From the NCBI GenBank assembly GCA_050011155.1, contig JBEKJP010000060.1:10800-74799 (forward strand): a stretch of DNA of 64,000 bases, in the 5' to 3' direction. A program made the translations under genes and the position numbers. The notes beneath the pieces were generated by a model. The model had not been told where the DNA came from. It saw only the letters and a program-made list of their open reading frames with translations, and did not search any database. This DNA is from Palsa-504 sp050011155. GTDB taxonomy: Bacteria > Actinomycetota > Actinomycetes > Streptosporangiales > Streptosporangiaceae. How positions within the stretch are numbered: position 1 is the first letter of the stretch; each line of letters starts with the position of its first letter. Positions 8,484 to 17,922 of this stretch are shown here, piece after piece.

Positions 8484-10169
8484 ATGAGTTCACGCATGAG
8501 CAGACGCGGGTTCCTCACCGCCGCGGCGGGTGCCGCCGGCGCGGTCGCCGCGGCGCCGCTGCTCGCGGCCTGCGGCAGCGGGGGCGCCCCGGCCAGGACC
8601 GGCGCGGCGTCTGGCACCCTGCTGGAGCGGATCCTCCCCCGTTACCAGCCGAGCAGCCTGGTCAAGCCGGATTACCCCAGCGTCGCCGGGTCGTCCCCGG
8701 CCTACCTGAGCTACCCCGCGAAGCTGGTGCGCACGGTCGCGGAGACGCCCGGCCACGGCGGGAGCTACACGGCGATCACGCCGCTGTGGGGCCCTATCCC
8801 GTCGGCCGGCAACCCCTTCGACCAGGCCGTCAACAAGGCACTGGGCGCCACCGTGTCGGTGAGCCCGGCCAACGGCAACAACTACAGCACGATCCTGCCC
8901 CAGCTGTTCTCCGGCAACAAGCTGCCGGACTGGATCCAGGTCCCGACGTTCTGGGCGCCCCCGCTCAACTTCGGCCAGGCCGCCGCCGACCGGCTGGCCG
9001 ACCTCACCCCCCACCTGGCCGGGAACAAGATCAGCCAGTACCCGAACCTGGCGGCGATCTTCTCCAGCGGCTGGCAGGCCGGAATCTGGGACGACAAGCT
9101 CTACGGGTTCCCGTCCTACCCCGCCACGTTCAACGTCGGCTACCAGCTCTACTACCGCAAGGACATCCTCGACTCACTCGGCCTCGGGACCCCCTCGGTC
9201 ACCTCCATGGACGACCTGTTCGCCCTGGCCAAGCAGATCAACGACCCCAAGGCCAAGCGGTGGGCGCTGGGCGACATCTTCGGCTACCTGTTCCAGCCCT
9301 ACAACTACGCGCCCTGGATGCGTGACGACAAGGGCAACCTGATCACCCAGTACGAGTCCGACGGCATCATCGAGGCGATGAACTGGATGGCCAAGGTGAT
9401 CAAGGCCGGCCTCGTCCATCCCGACCAGGTGGCGGGCAACTACGGCAACGGCGTCACCGAGTTCTACGCGGGCCAGATGGTCATCGTGTCCGACGGGATG
9501 GGCGCCTGGAACGCGGCCGACGCCCAGAAGGGCCAGGCGGCGAACAAGGCCTATACCCGGGCGTCGTTCGACTTCTTCGCCGCCACCGGCACCGGGACGC
9601 CGAAGATCCCGCTCGAGGCCGCCACCGCGTGGACCAGCTACCTCAGCAAGAAGCTGTCGGCCAGCCAGGTCGACGAGATCCTGCGGGTCGCGAACTACCT
9701 CGCGGCGCCGTTCGGCTCGGTCGAGTACAACCTGCTCAACTACGGGACCGAGGGCGTGGACTACACCATGACCAGCACCGGCCCGCAGCTGAACGCGACC
9801 GGGACCAAGTACGCCGGATCCGCCGTGTCCACCTACAACTTCCTGGTCAGCCCGAACAACACCGTCTACAACGCGGGCTACCCCGAGGTGACCAAGGCGT
9901 CGGCCAGCTGGGCCCGGCGCAACGCCGGGCACGGCTACCAGCCGCTGTTCTACGAGCTCAACGTCACGGTGCCGAACAGCCTGTCGAGCGCCAACGCGTT
10001 CACCCCGTTCACCCAGACCGACAACGTCATGCTCGAGGTGGCCCGCGGCCGCGCCACGATCGCGGACTACCGGTCCACGCTCGCCTCCTGGAAACGCAAC
10101 GGCGGCGACAAGCTGAAGGACTTCTACGAAGGGGTGCTGGCCCAGCAGAAGAAGCTGGGACCCGCGTGA
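8484..10169 (+). CDS. extracellular sugar-binding lipoprotein (CUT1, LipO/YtcQ type)
   Basis: About 561 residues. A twin-arginine signal (SRRGFLTAAAG) leads to a lipobox (PLLAACGSG), so the protein is a Tat-exported lipoprotein anchored outside the membrane. The length and partners (LplB- and LplC-like permeases) match the long oligosaccharide-binding proteins of the LipO/YtcQ group. It is the first gene of a rightward operon and overlaps the first permease by 4 nt. Starts at 8463, 8484 and 8496 are possible; 8484 has AAGGTGG 8 nt upstream. Ligand is inferred to be xyloglucan oligosaccharides from the neighbouring hydrolases. Confidence 0.85.
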   Translation: MSSRMSRRGFLTAAAGAAGAVAAAPLLAACGSGGAPARTGAASGTLLERILPRYQPSSLVKPDYPSVAGSSPAYLSYPAKLVRTVAETPGHGGSYTAITPLWGPIPSAGNPFDQAVNKALGATVSVSPANGNNYSTILPQLFSGNKLPDWIQVPTFWAPPLNFGQAAADRLADLTPHLAGNKISQYPNLAAIFSSGWQAGIWDDKLYGFPSYPATFNVGYQLYYRKDILDSLGLGTPSVTSMDDLFALAKQINDPKAKRWALGDIFGYLFQPYNYAPWMRDDKGNLITQYESDGIIEAMNWMAKVIKAGLVHPDQVAGNYGNGVTEFYAGQMVIVSDGMGAWNAADAQKGQAANKAYTRASFDFFAATGTGTPKIPLEAATAWTSYLSKKLSASQVDEILRVANYLAAPFGSVEYNLLNYGTEGVDYTMTSTGPQLNATGTKYAGSAVSTYNFLVSPNNTVYNAGYPEVTKASASWARRNAGHGYQPLFYELNVTVPNSLSSANAFTPFTQTDNVMLEVARGRATIADYRSTLASWKRNGGDKLKDFYEGVLAQQKKLGPA

Positions 10170-11158
10170 CGGACACCATCCCGGCGGCCGTCACCGCGAC
10201 CGGCCCGCCCGGCCCGCCCGGCCCGCCGCCAGCGCCGCCGCGCCCGCCGCGGCGCTGGCGGGTCAGGCTCCGGCGCGACCGGACGCTGCTCGTCATGGTG
10301 CTGCCGGCCCTGGCCCTGCTGGCCGTGTTCGGCTACGCGCCCATGCTGGGCCTGGTCATGGCGTTCCAGGACTACGACCTGTACGACGGGCTGCTGCACA
10401 GCCCGTGGGTCGGCCTGGCGAACTTCCAGCAGCTGTTGGCCGACCCGGGCTTCTGGCACGCGTTCTGGAACACGCTGATGCTCTTCTCGGTCCAGCTCGT
10501 GCTGTTCTTCCCGGTCCCGGTCGCGCTGGCCATCCTGCTCGACAGCCTGCTGTCCCGCCGCCTGCGCGGCGTCATCCAGGCCGTGGCGACGCTGCCGCAC
10601 TTCTTCTCCTTCGTGCTGGTCGTCACGATCTTCAACGAGGTGTTCGGCGGGGCCGGGGTGCTCGACACGTTCCTGCGGTCGCACGGGGTCGCCAGCCCGT
10701 TCGACTTCATGACCAATCCCGGCACGTTCAAGTTCCTGGTCACCTCCCAGCTCATCTGGAAGGAAGCCGGCTGGTCGATGATCGTCTACCTGGCGGCCCT
10801 GGCGGCCATCAGCCCGGCGCTGTACGAGGCGGCCGCGGTGGACGGCGCGGGCTACGCCCGGCGGCTGCGGCACATCACGCTGCCGGGGCTCAAGGGCATC
10901 ACGGTGCTGCTGCTCATCCTCAACCTCGGGTACGCCCTGACGTTCGGCTTCGAGCAGATGCTCATCCAGCTGCCCGCCGCCGGGACGGGCGCCGCCCAGG
11001 TCATCACCACGTTCTCCTACCGCAACGGCATCGTGGCCGGAAACTACAGCTACGGCGCGGCGGCCGGGCTGTTCCTCGGCCTCACCTCGGTGATCCTCAT
11101 CCTCGGCGCGAACAAGGCCGCGCACCTGTTCGGGGAGGACGGGCTGTACCGGAAATGA
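10166..11158 (+). CDS. CUT1 sugar ABC transporter permease (LplB type)
   Basis: 330 residues, GTG start overlapping the binding-protein stop (GTGA). A short proline-rich cytoplasmic N-terminus (GPPGPPGPPPAPPRPP) precedes six predicted membrane helices beginning LLVMVLPALALLAVFGYAP. The EAA loop contacting the ATPase is visible as YEAAAVDGAGYARRLRHITL. FFSFVLVVTIFNEVFG resembles LplB. It pairs with the next permease. No ATPase gene is in the operon, so a shared MsiK-like ATPase elsewhere is expected. Confidence 0.9.
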   Translation: MTDTIPAAVTATGPPGPPGPPPAPPRPPRRWRVRLRRDRTLLVMVLPALALLAVFGYAPMLGLVMAFQDYDLYDGLLHSPWVGLANFQQLLADPGFWHAFWNTLMLFSVQLVLFFPVPVALAILLDSLLSRRLRGVIQAVATLPHFFSFVLVVTIFNEVFGGAGVLDTFLRSHGVASPFDFMTNPGTFKFLVTSQLIWKEAGWSMIVYLAALAAISPALYEAAAVDGAGYARRLRHITLPGLKGITVLLLILNLGYALTFGFEQMLIQLPAAGTGAAQVITTFSYRNGIVAGNYSYGAAAGLFLGLTSVILILGANKAAHLFGEDGLYRK

Positions 11159-12105
11159 TCACAACCCAGACGGCCGAACGGGCCCGGCGCGTGCCACCCT
11201 TCACCCGCGTCCTGGCCCCGGCGCAAAGACCGCCCTGGCAGGAGCGGCCGCGAGCCGCCACCCAGGGCGCCAAGTCCGGCACGATCGCCGCCATCGCGCT
11301 GGTGATCCTGTTCCCGCTGTACACGATCGTGGTGACCAGTTTCTCCACCCAGGCCTCGATCAACGCCGCGGGCGGCATGGTCATCTGGCCGCACGGCCTG
11401 AGCCTGACCGCCTACGCCGACGTCGTGTCCGGCGGCGTGGTGGGCCGGGCGCTGCTGATCAGCCTGGCGATCACCGCCGCGGGAACGTTCTTCTCCATGG
11501 TCGTCACGATCATGGCCGCCTACGGGCTGTCGCGGGCCGGTTCGTTCGGTCATCGCACCATCTTGTGGATCATGCTGATCACGATGTTCTTCAACGGCGG
11601 GATCATCCCGCTGTTCCTCGTGGTCTCCGCGCTCGGCGGCTACGACCAGTACTGGGCGCTGATCGCGCCGAGCGCGGTCAGCGTGTTCAACATCATCGTG
11701 ATGCGGTCGTTCTTCGCCAGCACCGGGCAGGACCTCATCGAGTCCGCCCGCATCGACGGCGCGGGCGACTGGCGGATCCTGTGGCGGATCGTGCTGCCGA
11801 CGTCCAAGGCGGTCACCGCGGTCATCGCGCTGTTCTACGCGGTCGGCTACTGGAACTCCTGGTTCAACATCATGCTGTTCATGCCGTCGGACAGCTCCAA
11901 GTGGCCGCTCCAGATGGTGCTGTACAACTACCTGACCCAGAACAGCCAGATGGTCAGCGCCGCGGCCGGCTTCCAGAATTCGGCGCCCACCCTGGCGCTC
12001 CAGATGGCCGTGGTCACGATCACCATCGTCCCGGTCCTGATCGTCTACCCGTTCGTGCAGAAGCACTTCACCAAGGGGGTGCTGCTCGGTGCTGTCAAGG
12101 GCTAG
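11155..12105 (+). CDS. CUT1 sugar ABC transporter permease (LplC/YtcP type)
   Basis: 316 residues. The ATG overlaps the stop of the preceding permease (ATGA). It carries six hydrophobic segments, an EAA loop (ESARIDGAGDWRILWRIVLP) and the C-terminal FTKGVLLGAVKG ending usual for this group. FFNGGIIPLFLVVSALGGYD is characteristic of LplC/YtcP permeases. It forms the transmembrane pore with the previous gene product. The next gene, GH74, starts inside its last codons (GTG at 12089), so the operon continues without a gap. Confidence 0.9.
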   Translation: MITTQTAERARRVPPFTRVLAPAQRPPWQERPRAATQGAKSGTIAAIALVILFPLYTIVVTSFSTQASINAAGGMVIWPHGLSLTAYADVVSGGVVGRALLISLAITAAGTFFSMVVTIMAAYGLSRAGSFGHRTILWIMLITMFFNGGIIPLFLVVSALGGYDQYWALIAPSAVSVFNIIVMRSFFASTGQDLIESARIDGAGDWRILWRIVLPTSKAVTAVIALFYAVGYWNSWFNIMLFMPSDSSKWPLQMVLYNYLTQNSQMVSAAAGFQNSAPTLALQMAVVTITIVPVLIVYPFVQKHFTKGVLLGAVKG

Positions 12106-14326
12106 CGTGACCATCCTCGCCGCCGTCGCGTCGCTGCTGTGTTCCGCGGTTCCGGCCGCGACGGCCGTCGCGGCCCCGGCCGCGACCCCCCTGGCGCCTT
12201 ACTCCTGGCAGAACGTACGGATCGGGGCCGGCGGGTTCGTCGATGGCCTGGTGTTCAGCCCCGCGCAGCGCGGGCTCGCCTACGCGCGCACCGACGTCGG
12301 GGGCGCCTACCGCTGGGACGCCACGGCCGGGCGCTGGGTCCCGCTGCTCGACTTCACCGGGTTCGGCGACTGGAACGAGCTCGGCGTGGAGTCCGTCGCC
12401 GCCGACCCCCGCGACGCGGGCAAGGTCTGGCTGGCGACCGGGGAGTACACCCAGTCCTGGGCGCAACCGCCGGACGGGGAGATCCTCCGCTCGGCCGACC
12501 AGGGCCGCACCTGGCAGGTCAGCGACCTGCCGATCCAGCTCGCGGCCAACCAGGACGGCCGCGACATGGGGGAGCGGCTCGCCGTCGACCCCGGTGACGA
12601 CCGGGTCCTGTACCTGGCCTCGCCGGCCAATGGCCTGTGGCGGTCCGGCGACGGCGGCGCGACCTGGGCGCAGGTGGCCAGCTTCCCGGTGACGAGCACC
12701 CCCGATGACATCGGCCTGTCCTTCGTGACCTTCGGCGCCCCCGCCCGCGGGGGTGCGCCGACGCGCACCGTCTTCGTCGGTGACGCCGCCGGCGGTTACG
12801 TGTACGAGTCCACCGACGCGGGCGCGACCTGGCGGACGATCCCCGGCGGGCCGGCCGGGATGGAACCGCAGCACGGGGTGCTGGCCGCCGACGGCGTGCT
12901 CTACGTCGACTACGCCAACCAGCCGGGGCCGAACGGGATGACCGACGGCAGCGTCTGGAAGTACGACCCGCGGACCGGTGCCTGGACGGACATCACCCCG
13001 GAAAAGCCCGGCGCGGACGGAAACCCGCCCTTCGGCTACTCGGGCCTCGCGGTGGACCCGTCACATCCCGGCACGGTCATGGTGGCCACCAACGACCGCT
13101 GGTCCCCGGTCGACACCATTTACCGCTCGACCGACGGCGGGACCACCTGGGCGGACATCGGCGCCCGGGCCACCCTGGACATCTCGGCCTCCCCGTACCT
13201 GGCCTGGGGCGGCACGCCCAAGTTCGGCTGGTGGATCGCTTCGATCGCGATCGACCCGTTCGACCCCGGTCACGCGATCTACGGCACCGGCGCCACCGTG
13301 TTCGGCACGCAGGACCTGACCGCGGCCGACCACGGCCAGCCCACCGCATGGTCGTCGGCGGCGGCGGCCGGCATCGAGGAGACCGCTGTCCAGGACCTGC
13401 TCGCCCCGGCGGCCGGCCCGTGCCAGCTGGTCAGCGCGGTGGGCGACCTGGGTGGCTTCTGCCACCGGTCGCTGGCCTCCTCGCCGGCCGGCGGCATGAT
13501 CACGCCCATCCTCAGCAGCGGCTCGTCGGTCGCGGAGGCGGGCACCGCCCCCCGCGACCTCGCCCTGGTGGGCTGGGACGGCGGCGACTACTCCGCCGAC
13601 GGCGGCGCCACCTGGTCGGCGATGAGCCTGCCGCCCGGCGTCCAGTACGGCGCCGGGGCAGTCGCGCTGTCCGCCGACGGCTCGTCGCTGGTGTGGACGC
13701 CGGAGAACCAGTCGTACGCGCCCGAGCCGGACACGCCCTTCTACAGCACCGACCACGGCCGGACCTGGACCGCGGCCAGTGGCCTGCCCGCGGGCGTGAT
13801 GGCGGTCGCCGACCCGGTGGACCGGGACGTGTTCTACGCCTTCGACCCGGCCGCAGGCACCTTGTACACGTCCGCGGACGGCGGCGCCAGCTTCACCGCC
13901 GCCAGGACCGGCCTGCCCGCCGGGACGGGCGCGGAGCAGACCAGCAGCCTGCCGCAGCTGCACACGGTGCCGGGACGTGCCGGTGACCTGTGGCTGACCG
14001 GCGGCGACGGCAAGCTGTACCACAGCACCGACGGCGGGAAGACGTTCGTGCCCGTCACCAGCGTGGGCACGGTGGCGACGCTCGGCTTCGGCCGGGCGGC
14101 GCCGGGCGCGAGCTATCCGGCGATCTACCTCACCGGGATAGTCGGCCGGGTGCAGGCCATCTTCCGGTCCGACGACGGCGGCGCGAGCTGGGCCCGGATC
14201 AACACCGGCGCGCAGCAGTGGGGCTGGACCGGGCAGGCCATCGCCGGCGACCCGCGGGTGTTCGGCCGCGTCTACCTCGCCACCAACGGCCGGGGCATCA
14301 TGTACGGCGACCCGGCCGGCCGATGA
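12089..14326 (+). CDS. secreted GH74 xyloglucanase
   Basis: 745 residues with a Sec signal peptide (LSRASVTILAAVASLLCSA, cleavage around AVAA-P). The rest is a tandem seven-bladed beta-propeller typical of GH74, with Asp-box-like repeats such as STDGGTTWADIG and RSDDGGASW. The two catalytic aspartates correspond to ARTDVGGAYR (D69) and SAVGDLGGF (D453). It would cut the beta-1,4-glucan backbone of xyloglucan outside the cell; endo or oligosaccharide-specific mode cannot be told from sequence. No carbohydrate-binding module is attached. GTG at 12089 is preferred over 12107 because it keeps a charged n-region and has AAGGGGG upstream. Confidence 0.9.
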   Translation: MLSRASVTILAAVASLLCSAVPAATAVAAPAATPLAPYSWQNVRIGAGGFVDGLVFSPAQRGLAYARTDVGGAYRWDATAGRWVPLLDFTGFGDWNELGVESVAADPRDAGKVWLATGEYTQSWAQPPDGEILRSADQGRTWQVSDLPIQLAANQDGRDMGERLAVDPGDDRVLYLASPANGLWRSGDGGATWAQVASFPVTSTPDDIGLSFVTFGAPARGGAPTRTVFVGDAAGGYVYESTDAGATWRTIPGGPAGMEPQHGVLAADGVLYVDYANQPGPNGMTDGSVWKYDPRTGAWTDITPEKPGADGNPPFGYSGLAVDPSHPGTVMVATNDRWSPVDTIYRSTDGGTTWADIGARATLDISASPYLAWGGTPKFGWWIASIAIDPFDPGHAIYGTGATVFGTQDLTAADHGQPTAWSSAAAAGIEETAVQDLLAPAAGPCQLVSAVGDLGGFCHRSLASSPAGGMITPILSSGSSVAEAGTAPRDLALVGWDGGDYSADGGATWSAMSLPPGVQYGAGAVALSADGSSLVWTPENQSYAPEPDTPFYSTDHGRTWTAASGLPAGVMAVADPVDRDVFYAFDPAAGTLYTSADGGASFTAARTGLPAGTGAEQTSSLPQLHTVPGRAGDLWLTGGDGKLYHSTDGGKTFVPVTSVGTVATLGFGRAAPGASYPAIYLTGIVGRVQAIFRSDDGGASWARINTGAQQWGWTGQAIAGDPRVFGRVYLATNGRGIMYGDPAGR

Positions 14327-16683
14327 CGAGAGGAACTCTCCTGGTCGATACCGCCCCGGCCGACCGCTGGGAAGACGCGTTCCCGGTCGGGAACGGCAGG
14401 CACGGCGCGCTGGCGCACGGACGGCCGGGGGCGGAGAGCACCGTCGTCACCCACCACCAGCTGACGTGGCCGGACGCCCCCCGGGGGCTGGCCGCGGCCG
14501 GGCCGCCCGACCTGGCCAGCCGCCTGCCGCGGGTGCGCGACCTGCTGCTGGCGGGCGAGTCGCGGCGCGCGCTCGAGCTGTTCACTCATGACTGGCCGCG
14601 CTACCATCCGCGCCCGTTCCATCCCGCGTTCGCGATCCTGCTCCGGCAGGACGCGGCTTCCCCGGAGCGTTACCGGCGCACGCTGAACTACCGGGCCGGG
14701 ATCGCCGTCACCCGCTGGTCCGGCCGCCGGTGTGCCTGTTTCGTTTCCCGTGCCCGTGACCTGGTGGTCCAGCAGCTGAGCGGAGCACTCCGGTGGGACG
14801 CCGTGGTCGCGGTGGACGCGCGGCTGCCGGGCGCCCCGGCCGGGCTGCGGGTTAGCGGGCAGTTCCGCGAGCACGCGCCCGGCGACGCGGTCCTCATGAC
14901 CACGGTCGAGTACCCCGCGGCTGGAAGCGGCGGATACGTGGGAGCCACCCGGCTGACAGCCGCCCCGGGCGGGAGCGTGACCGCCGGCCCGGCCAGCATC
15001 GCCGGCCCGGCCAGCATCGTCCGGATAGCCCGCTGCCGGGAGCTGACGCTGCTCACCCGGGTCGAGACTTTCCCCGACGCCACCGGAATCGGTGCCGCCC
15101 GCGCCCGCGCCCTGGCCGCGGTCGTCGACGCACCCGCCGCCGGGCCCCGGCGGCTGCTCGCCGAGCACGCCCGGGCCCACGCCCGCGCTTTCGGCGAGGT
15201 CGCCCTGGACCTGGGCGCGAGCGCCGCTGACCGCGGGCTCCCCGTCGGCGAGCTCCTGGCCCGGCAGGCGGCGCGCCCCGGCCAGCCGCTGCCCGCCCTG
15301 CTGGAGAAGCTGTTCGCGTCCGGGCGCTACCTCCTGCTGTCCGCGAGCGGGCTGCTGCCGTCCCGGCTGACCGGACTGTGGCAAGGCGACTGGAACCCGG
15401 CCTGGTCCGGTGCGATCACCACCGACGCGAACCTCGGGCTGCAGCTCGCGGGGGCCGTCACCACCGACGTCCCGGCCGCCGTGGACGCGGTGGCGACCCT
15501 GGTCCGGCGTCAGCTGCCCGACTGGCGGGTCAACGCACGGCGCCTGTTCGGCGCCCGGGGGATCGTCGCCCCGGCCCACACCGACGGGCACGACGGCCTG
15601 ACCGTCCACTTCGAGCCGCGCTGGCCGCTGCACATGTGGACCGCGGCCGCGGACTGGCTGCTGGTCCCGGTGCTCGACGAGGCGCTGGCCCGCGCCGACC
15701 CGGCGTACGCGGCCGCGCAGGCCGGCCAGGCGCTGCGCGAGCTGGCCACGTTCTACCAGGACTTCCTCACCAGGACGGACGACGGCGGCCGGGTGGTCTT
15801 CGCGCCGTCCTACTCCCCGGAGAACGAGCCCGAAGGCTGGACCCCGGCCGCCGTCAACGCCACCATGGACATCGCCGCCGCCCGCCACGCCCTCCTCGCC
15901 GCGGCCGCGGCCGACCCCGGCTCCGACGCCGCGCGCGGGTGGCGCGAGCTGGCGGAACGGCTGCCGCCCTACCGTCTCACCCCAGACGGCGCGCTGGCCG
16001 AGTGGGCCTGGCCGCCGGAGCAGACCGGCCAGCCGCCGCTGCCCGGCCACGACGACCACCGGCACGTCAGCCACCTGTACCCGGTCTGGCCGCTGCACGA
16101 GATCACGGTCGCGGGCACCCCGGAGCTGGCGGCGGCCGCCCTGCGGGCGCTGCGGCGGCGCGGCGCCCAGGACGACTCCGCCCACGGCTACCTGCACAGG
16201 GCCCTCGCGGCCGCCCGGCTCCGCGACGCGGACCTGGCCGGACGGCTGCTGGCCGCGCTGACCGGGGCGGGCTTCTTCTTCAAGTCCCTGATGAGCAGCC
16301 ACTATCCGGAACGCTCGGTCTGCAACGCGGACGCCGCCTGCGCGCTCCCCGGCCTCCTGACCGAGCTGCTGGTGGACTCCGTCCCGGCCGGCCAGACCGG
16401 TCCCGGGCGGATCGAGCTGCTCCCGGCGCGGCCCGGCTTCCTGCCCTCCGGCCGCCTGCACGGGGTCCGCACCCTGACCGGGGTACGGGTGGCCGATCTG
16501 CGCTGGGACGCCGCCACCGGCCGGGCCGAGGCGGTGCTGCTTTCCGCCGTCGCCCGCCAGGTCGAGGTCAGCTGCCGGCCGCCGTCCCCAGCCCGCGGCG
16601 CGAGCCCGCCGTCCCCGGCCCGCCGCGTGAGCCTGCCCGCCGGGCTACCCGTCCGCCTGACCTGGGGCCCCGGTGCCGACTGA
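14323..16683 (+). CDS. GH95-like alpha-L-fucosidase (or alpha-L-galactosidase)
   Basis: 786 residues; the ATG overlaps the GH74 stop (ATGA). The N-terminal domain opens APADRWEDAFPVGNGRHGAL, the usual GH95 opening, and the (alpha/alpha)6 part contains GRYLLLSASGLLPSRLTGLW, VNATMDIAAARHALL and HRHVSHLYPVWPLHEI. No signal peptide is visible, so it should work in the cytoplasm on imported oligosaccharides, removing terminal L-fucose (or L-galactose) from side chains. Several stretches diverge from the best-known GH95 members, so substrate is uncertain. It ends the transporter/GH operon; lacI follows after a promoter region. Confidence 0.8.
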   Translation: MTRGTLLVDTAPADRWEDAFPVGNGRHGALAHGRPGAESTVVTHHQLTWPDAPRGLAAAGPPDLASRLPRVRDLLLAGESRRALELFTHDWPRYHPRPFHPAFAILLRQDAASPERYRRTLNYRAGIAVTRWSGRRCACFVSRARDLVVQQLSGALRWDAVVAVDARLPGAPAGLRVSGQFREHAPGDAVLMTTVEYPAAGSGGYVGATRLTAAPGGSVTAGPASIAGPASIVRIARCRELTLLTRVETFPDATGIGAARARALAAVVDAPAAGPRRLLAEHARAHARAFGEVALDLGASAADRGLPVGELLARQAARPGQPLPALLEKLFASGRYLLLSASGLLPSRLTGLWQGDWNPAWSGAITTDANLGLQLAGAVTTDVPAAVDAVATLVRRQLPDWRVNARRLFGARGIVAPAHTDGHDGLTVHFEPRWPLHMWTAAADWLLVPVLDEALARADPAYAAAQAGQALRELATFYQDFLTRTDDGGRVVFAPSYSPENEPEGWTPAAVNATMDIAAARHALLAAAAADPGSDAARGWRELAERLPPYRLTPDGALAEWAWPPEQTGQPPLPGHDDHRHVSHLYPVWPLHEITVAGTPELAAAALRALRRRGAQDDSAHGYLHRALAAARLRDADLAGRLLAALTGAGFFFKSLMSSHYPERSVCNADAACALPGLLTELLVDSVPAGQTGPGRIELLPARPGFLPSGRLHGVRTLTGVRVADLRWDAATGRAEAVLLSAVARQVEVSCRPPSPARGASPPSPARRVSLPAGLPVRLTWGPGAD

Positions 16684-16728
16684 AGCAGGCACATCGAATC
16701 GGAGGGCACGCTCGCACAGGTCCAGGTT

Positions 16729-16738
16729 GAAGCGCTTC
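16729..16738. promoter_or_regulatory. LacI-type operator O2 (GAAGCGCTTC)
   Basis: Perfect palindrome in TTGAAGCGCTTCGA, 89 bp upstream of O3. Paired sites around the lacI promoter suggest DNA looping or cooperative autorepression. Confidence 0.75.
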
Positions 16739-16782
16739 GACCATGGATCGCCCATACTCGCGGCAGTCCGCTAATGATAGCG

Positions 16783-16811
16783 TTGACACGCCCGGATATC
16801 GCTGGTGCTTG
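16783..16811 (+). promoter_or_regulatory. predicted lacI promoter
   Basis: A consensus -35 box TTGACA (16783-16788) is followed after 17 nt by a weak -10 (TGCTTG, 16806-16811). The predicted start point falls on operator O3 at 16818-16827. Confidence 0.45.
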
Positions 16812-16817
16812 TGCTTT

Positions 16818-16827
16818 GAAGCGCTTC
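16818..16827. promoter_or_regulatory. LacI-type operator O3 (GAAGCGCTTC)
   Basis: Perfect palindrome in TTTGAAGCGCTTCGA, overlapping the predicted transcription start of lacI and 46 nt before its ATG. Fits autorepression. Confidence 0.8.
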
Positions 16828-16872
16828 GACAGCGAGCTGAGCCAGCGGGCAGCCGACCGGGGAGGTGGGGGG

Positions 16873-17922
16873 ATGGCGACACTCGCTGACGTGGCCCGGC
16901 AGGCAGGCGTCGCCGCGAGCACGGTCTCGTACGTGCTCAGCGGCAAGCGCTCGGTATCCGAGGAGACGAAGGAACGGGTCCACCGGGCCGTCAAGGCGCT
17001 CGGCTATCACCCGCACGTCGGCGCGCGCGCCCTCGCGAGCAGCCGGTCGAACGTTCTCGCGCTCATCGTGCCGCTCCGCAGCGACCTGTACGTACCGGTC
17101 ATGATGGAGATCGCGATCGGCGTGGTGACCAAGGCCCGCGGCTACGGCTATGACGTGCTCCTGCTGACGAACGACGAAGGCTCCGCGGGAATCCGCCGGG
17201 TCGCCTCGAGTGCCCGGGCCGACGCCGTGATCCTCACCGACATCGGCCTGGAAGACGACCGCATCGCGACCATCGTCGATACCGGGGTCGACGCCGTGCT
17301 GATCGGAGTCCCGGCCGACCCGGCCGGGCTCGGCTGCGTCGACCTCGACTTCGCGGCGGCCGGGCGGCTGTGCGTCGAGCACCTGGCCCGGCTCGGCCAC
17401 CGCACGGTGGCGTTCATCGGCGAGGCCGAGGGCGTCTACCGACGGCGGATCGGCTTCGCCGAGCGCACCCTGCGCGGTATCAGGGACGGTGCCGCGGCCC
17501 TGGGCGTCGACCTGGTCCACCGGCCGTGCGACGGGAGCTACGAGGCGGCGGCCGGCACGCTCACCCGGATCCTCGAGGAACGGCCGCGCACGACCGGGCT
17601 CATCGTGCAGAACGAAGGCATCATCTCGCCGCTGATGTCCCTGCTGCGTACGACCGGGCGCGCCATTCCCGAGGATGTGTCGATCGTCGCGCTGTGCCCG
17701 GACCAGATCGCGGAGCAGGCCGCGCCCCGGCTGACCTCGGTGACCCTCCCCGCCGCGGAGCTCGGCACCCGGGCCGTCGACCTGCTCATGCGCCGGATGG
17801 GCGACGGCGCGGCGGCCGGTGCCGGGGCCAACCCGGCCGGGGAGGTGCAGCTCATCCCGCCGTCCCTCACGGCCCGCGGCAGCACGGGACCACCCCCCGC
17901 TAGGAGGACACCGAGTGAGTAG
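16873..17922 (+). CDS. LacI-family transcriptional regulator of the xyloglucan locus
   Basis: 349 residues. The start ATG at 16873 follows a GGGGAGGTGGGG ribosome-binding site and gives the canonical LacI head ATLADVARQAGVAASTVSYV, then a hinge helix (GARALASSRSN) and a periplasmic-binding-protein-like sensor domain (VLALIVPLRSDLYVPV). An in-frame extension back to 16774 is rejected because it would translate the promoter and O3. Palindromic GAAGCGCTTC sites at its own promoter and at the GH operons make it the likely local repressor, released by an oligosaccharide inducer. GH31 starts within its last codons with AGGAGG, so the two are co-transcribed. Confidence 0.9.
   Translation: MATLADVARQAGVAASTVSYVLSGKRSVSEETKERVHRAVKALGYHPHVGARALASSRSNVLALIVPLRSDLYVPVMMEIAIGVVTKARGYGYDVLLLTNDEGSAGIRRVASSARADAVILTDIGLEDDRIATIVDTGVDAVLIGVPADPAGLGCVDLDFAAAGRLCVEHLARLGHRTVAFIGEAEGVYRRRIGFAERTLRGIRDGAAALGVDLVHRPCDGSYEAAAGTLTRILEERPRTTGLIVQNEGIISPLMSLLRTTGRAIPEDVSIVALCPDQIAEQAAPRLTSVTLPAAELGTRAVDLLMRRMGDGAAAGAGANPAGEVQLIPPSLTARGSTGPPPARRTPSE

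Noticed and set aside
16774..16872. N-terminal extension of LacI from 16774
   Set aside because: It would translate the TTGACA promoter and operator O3; the ATG at 16873 has the strong ribosome-binding site and the canonical LacI start.
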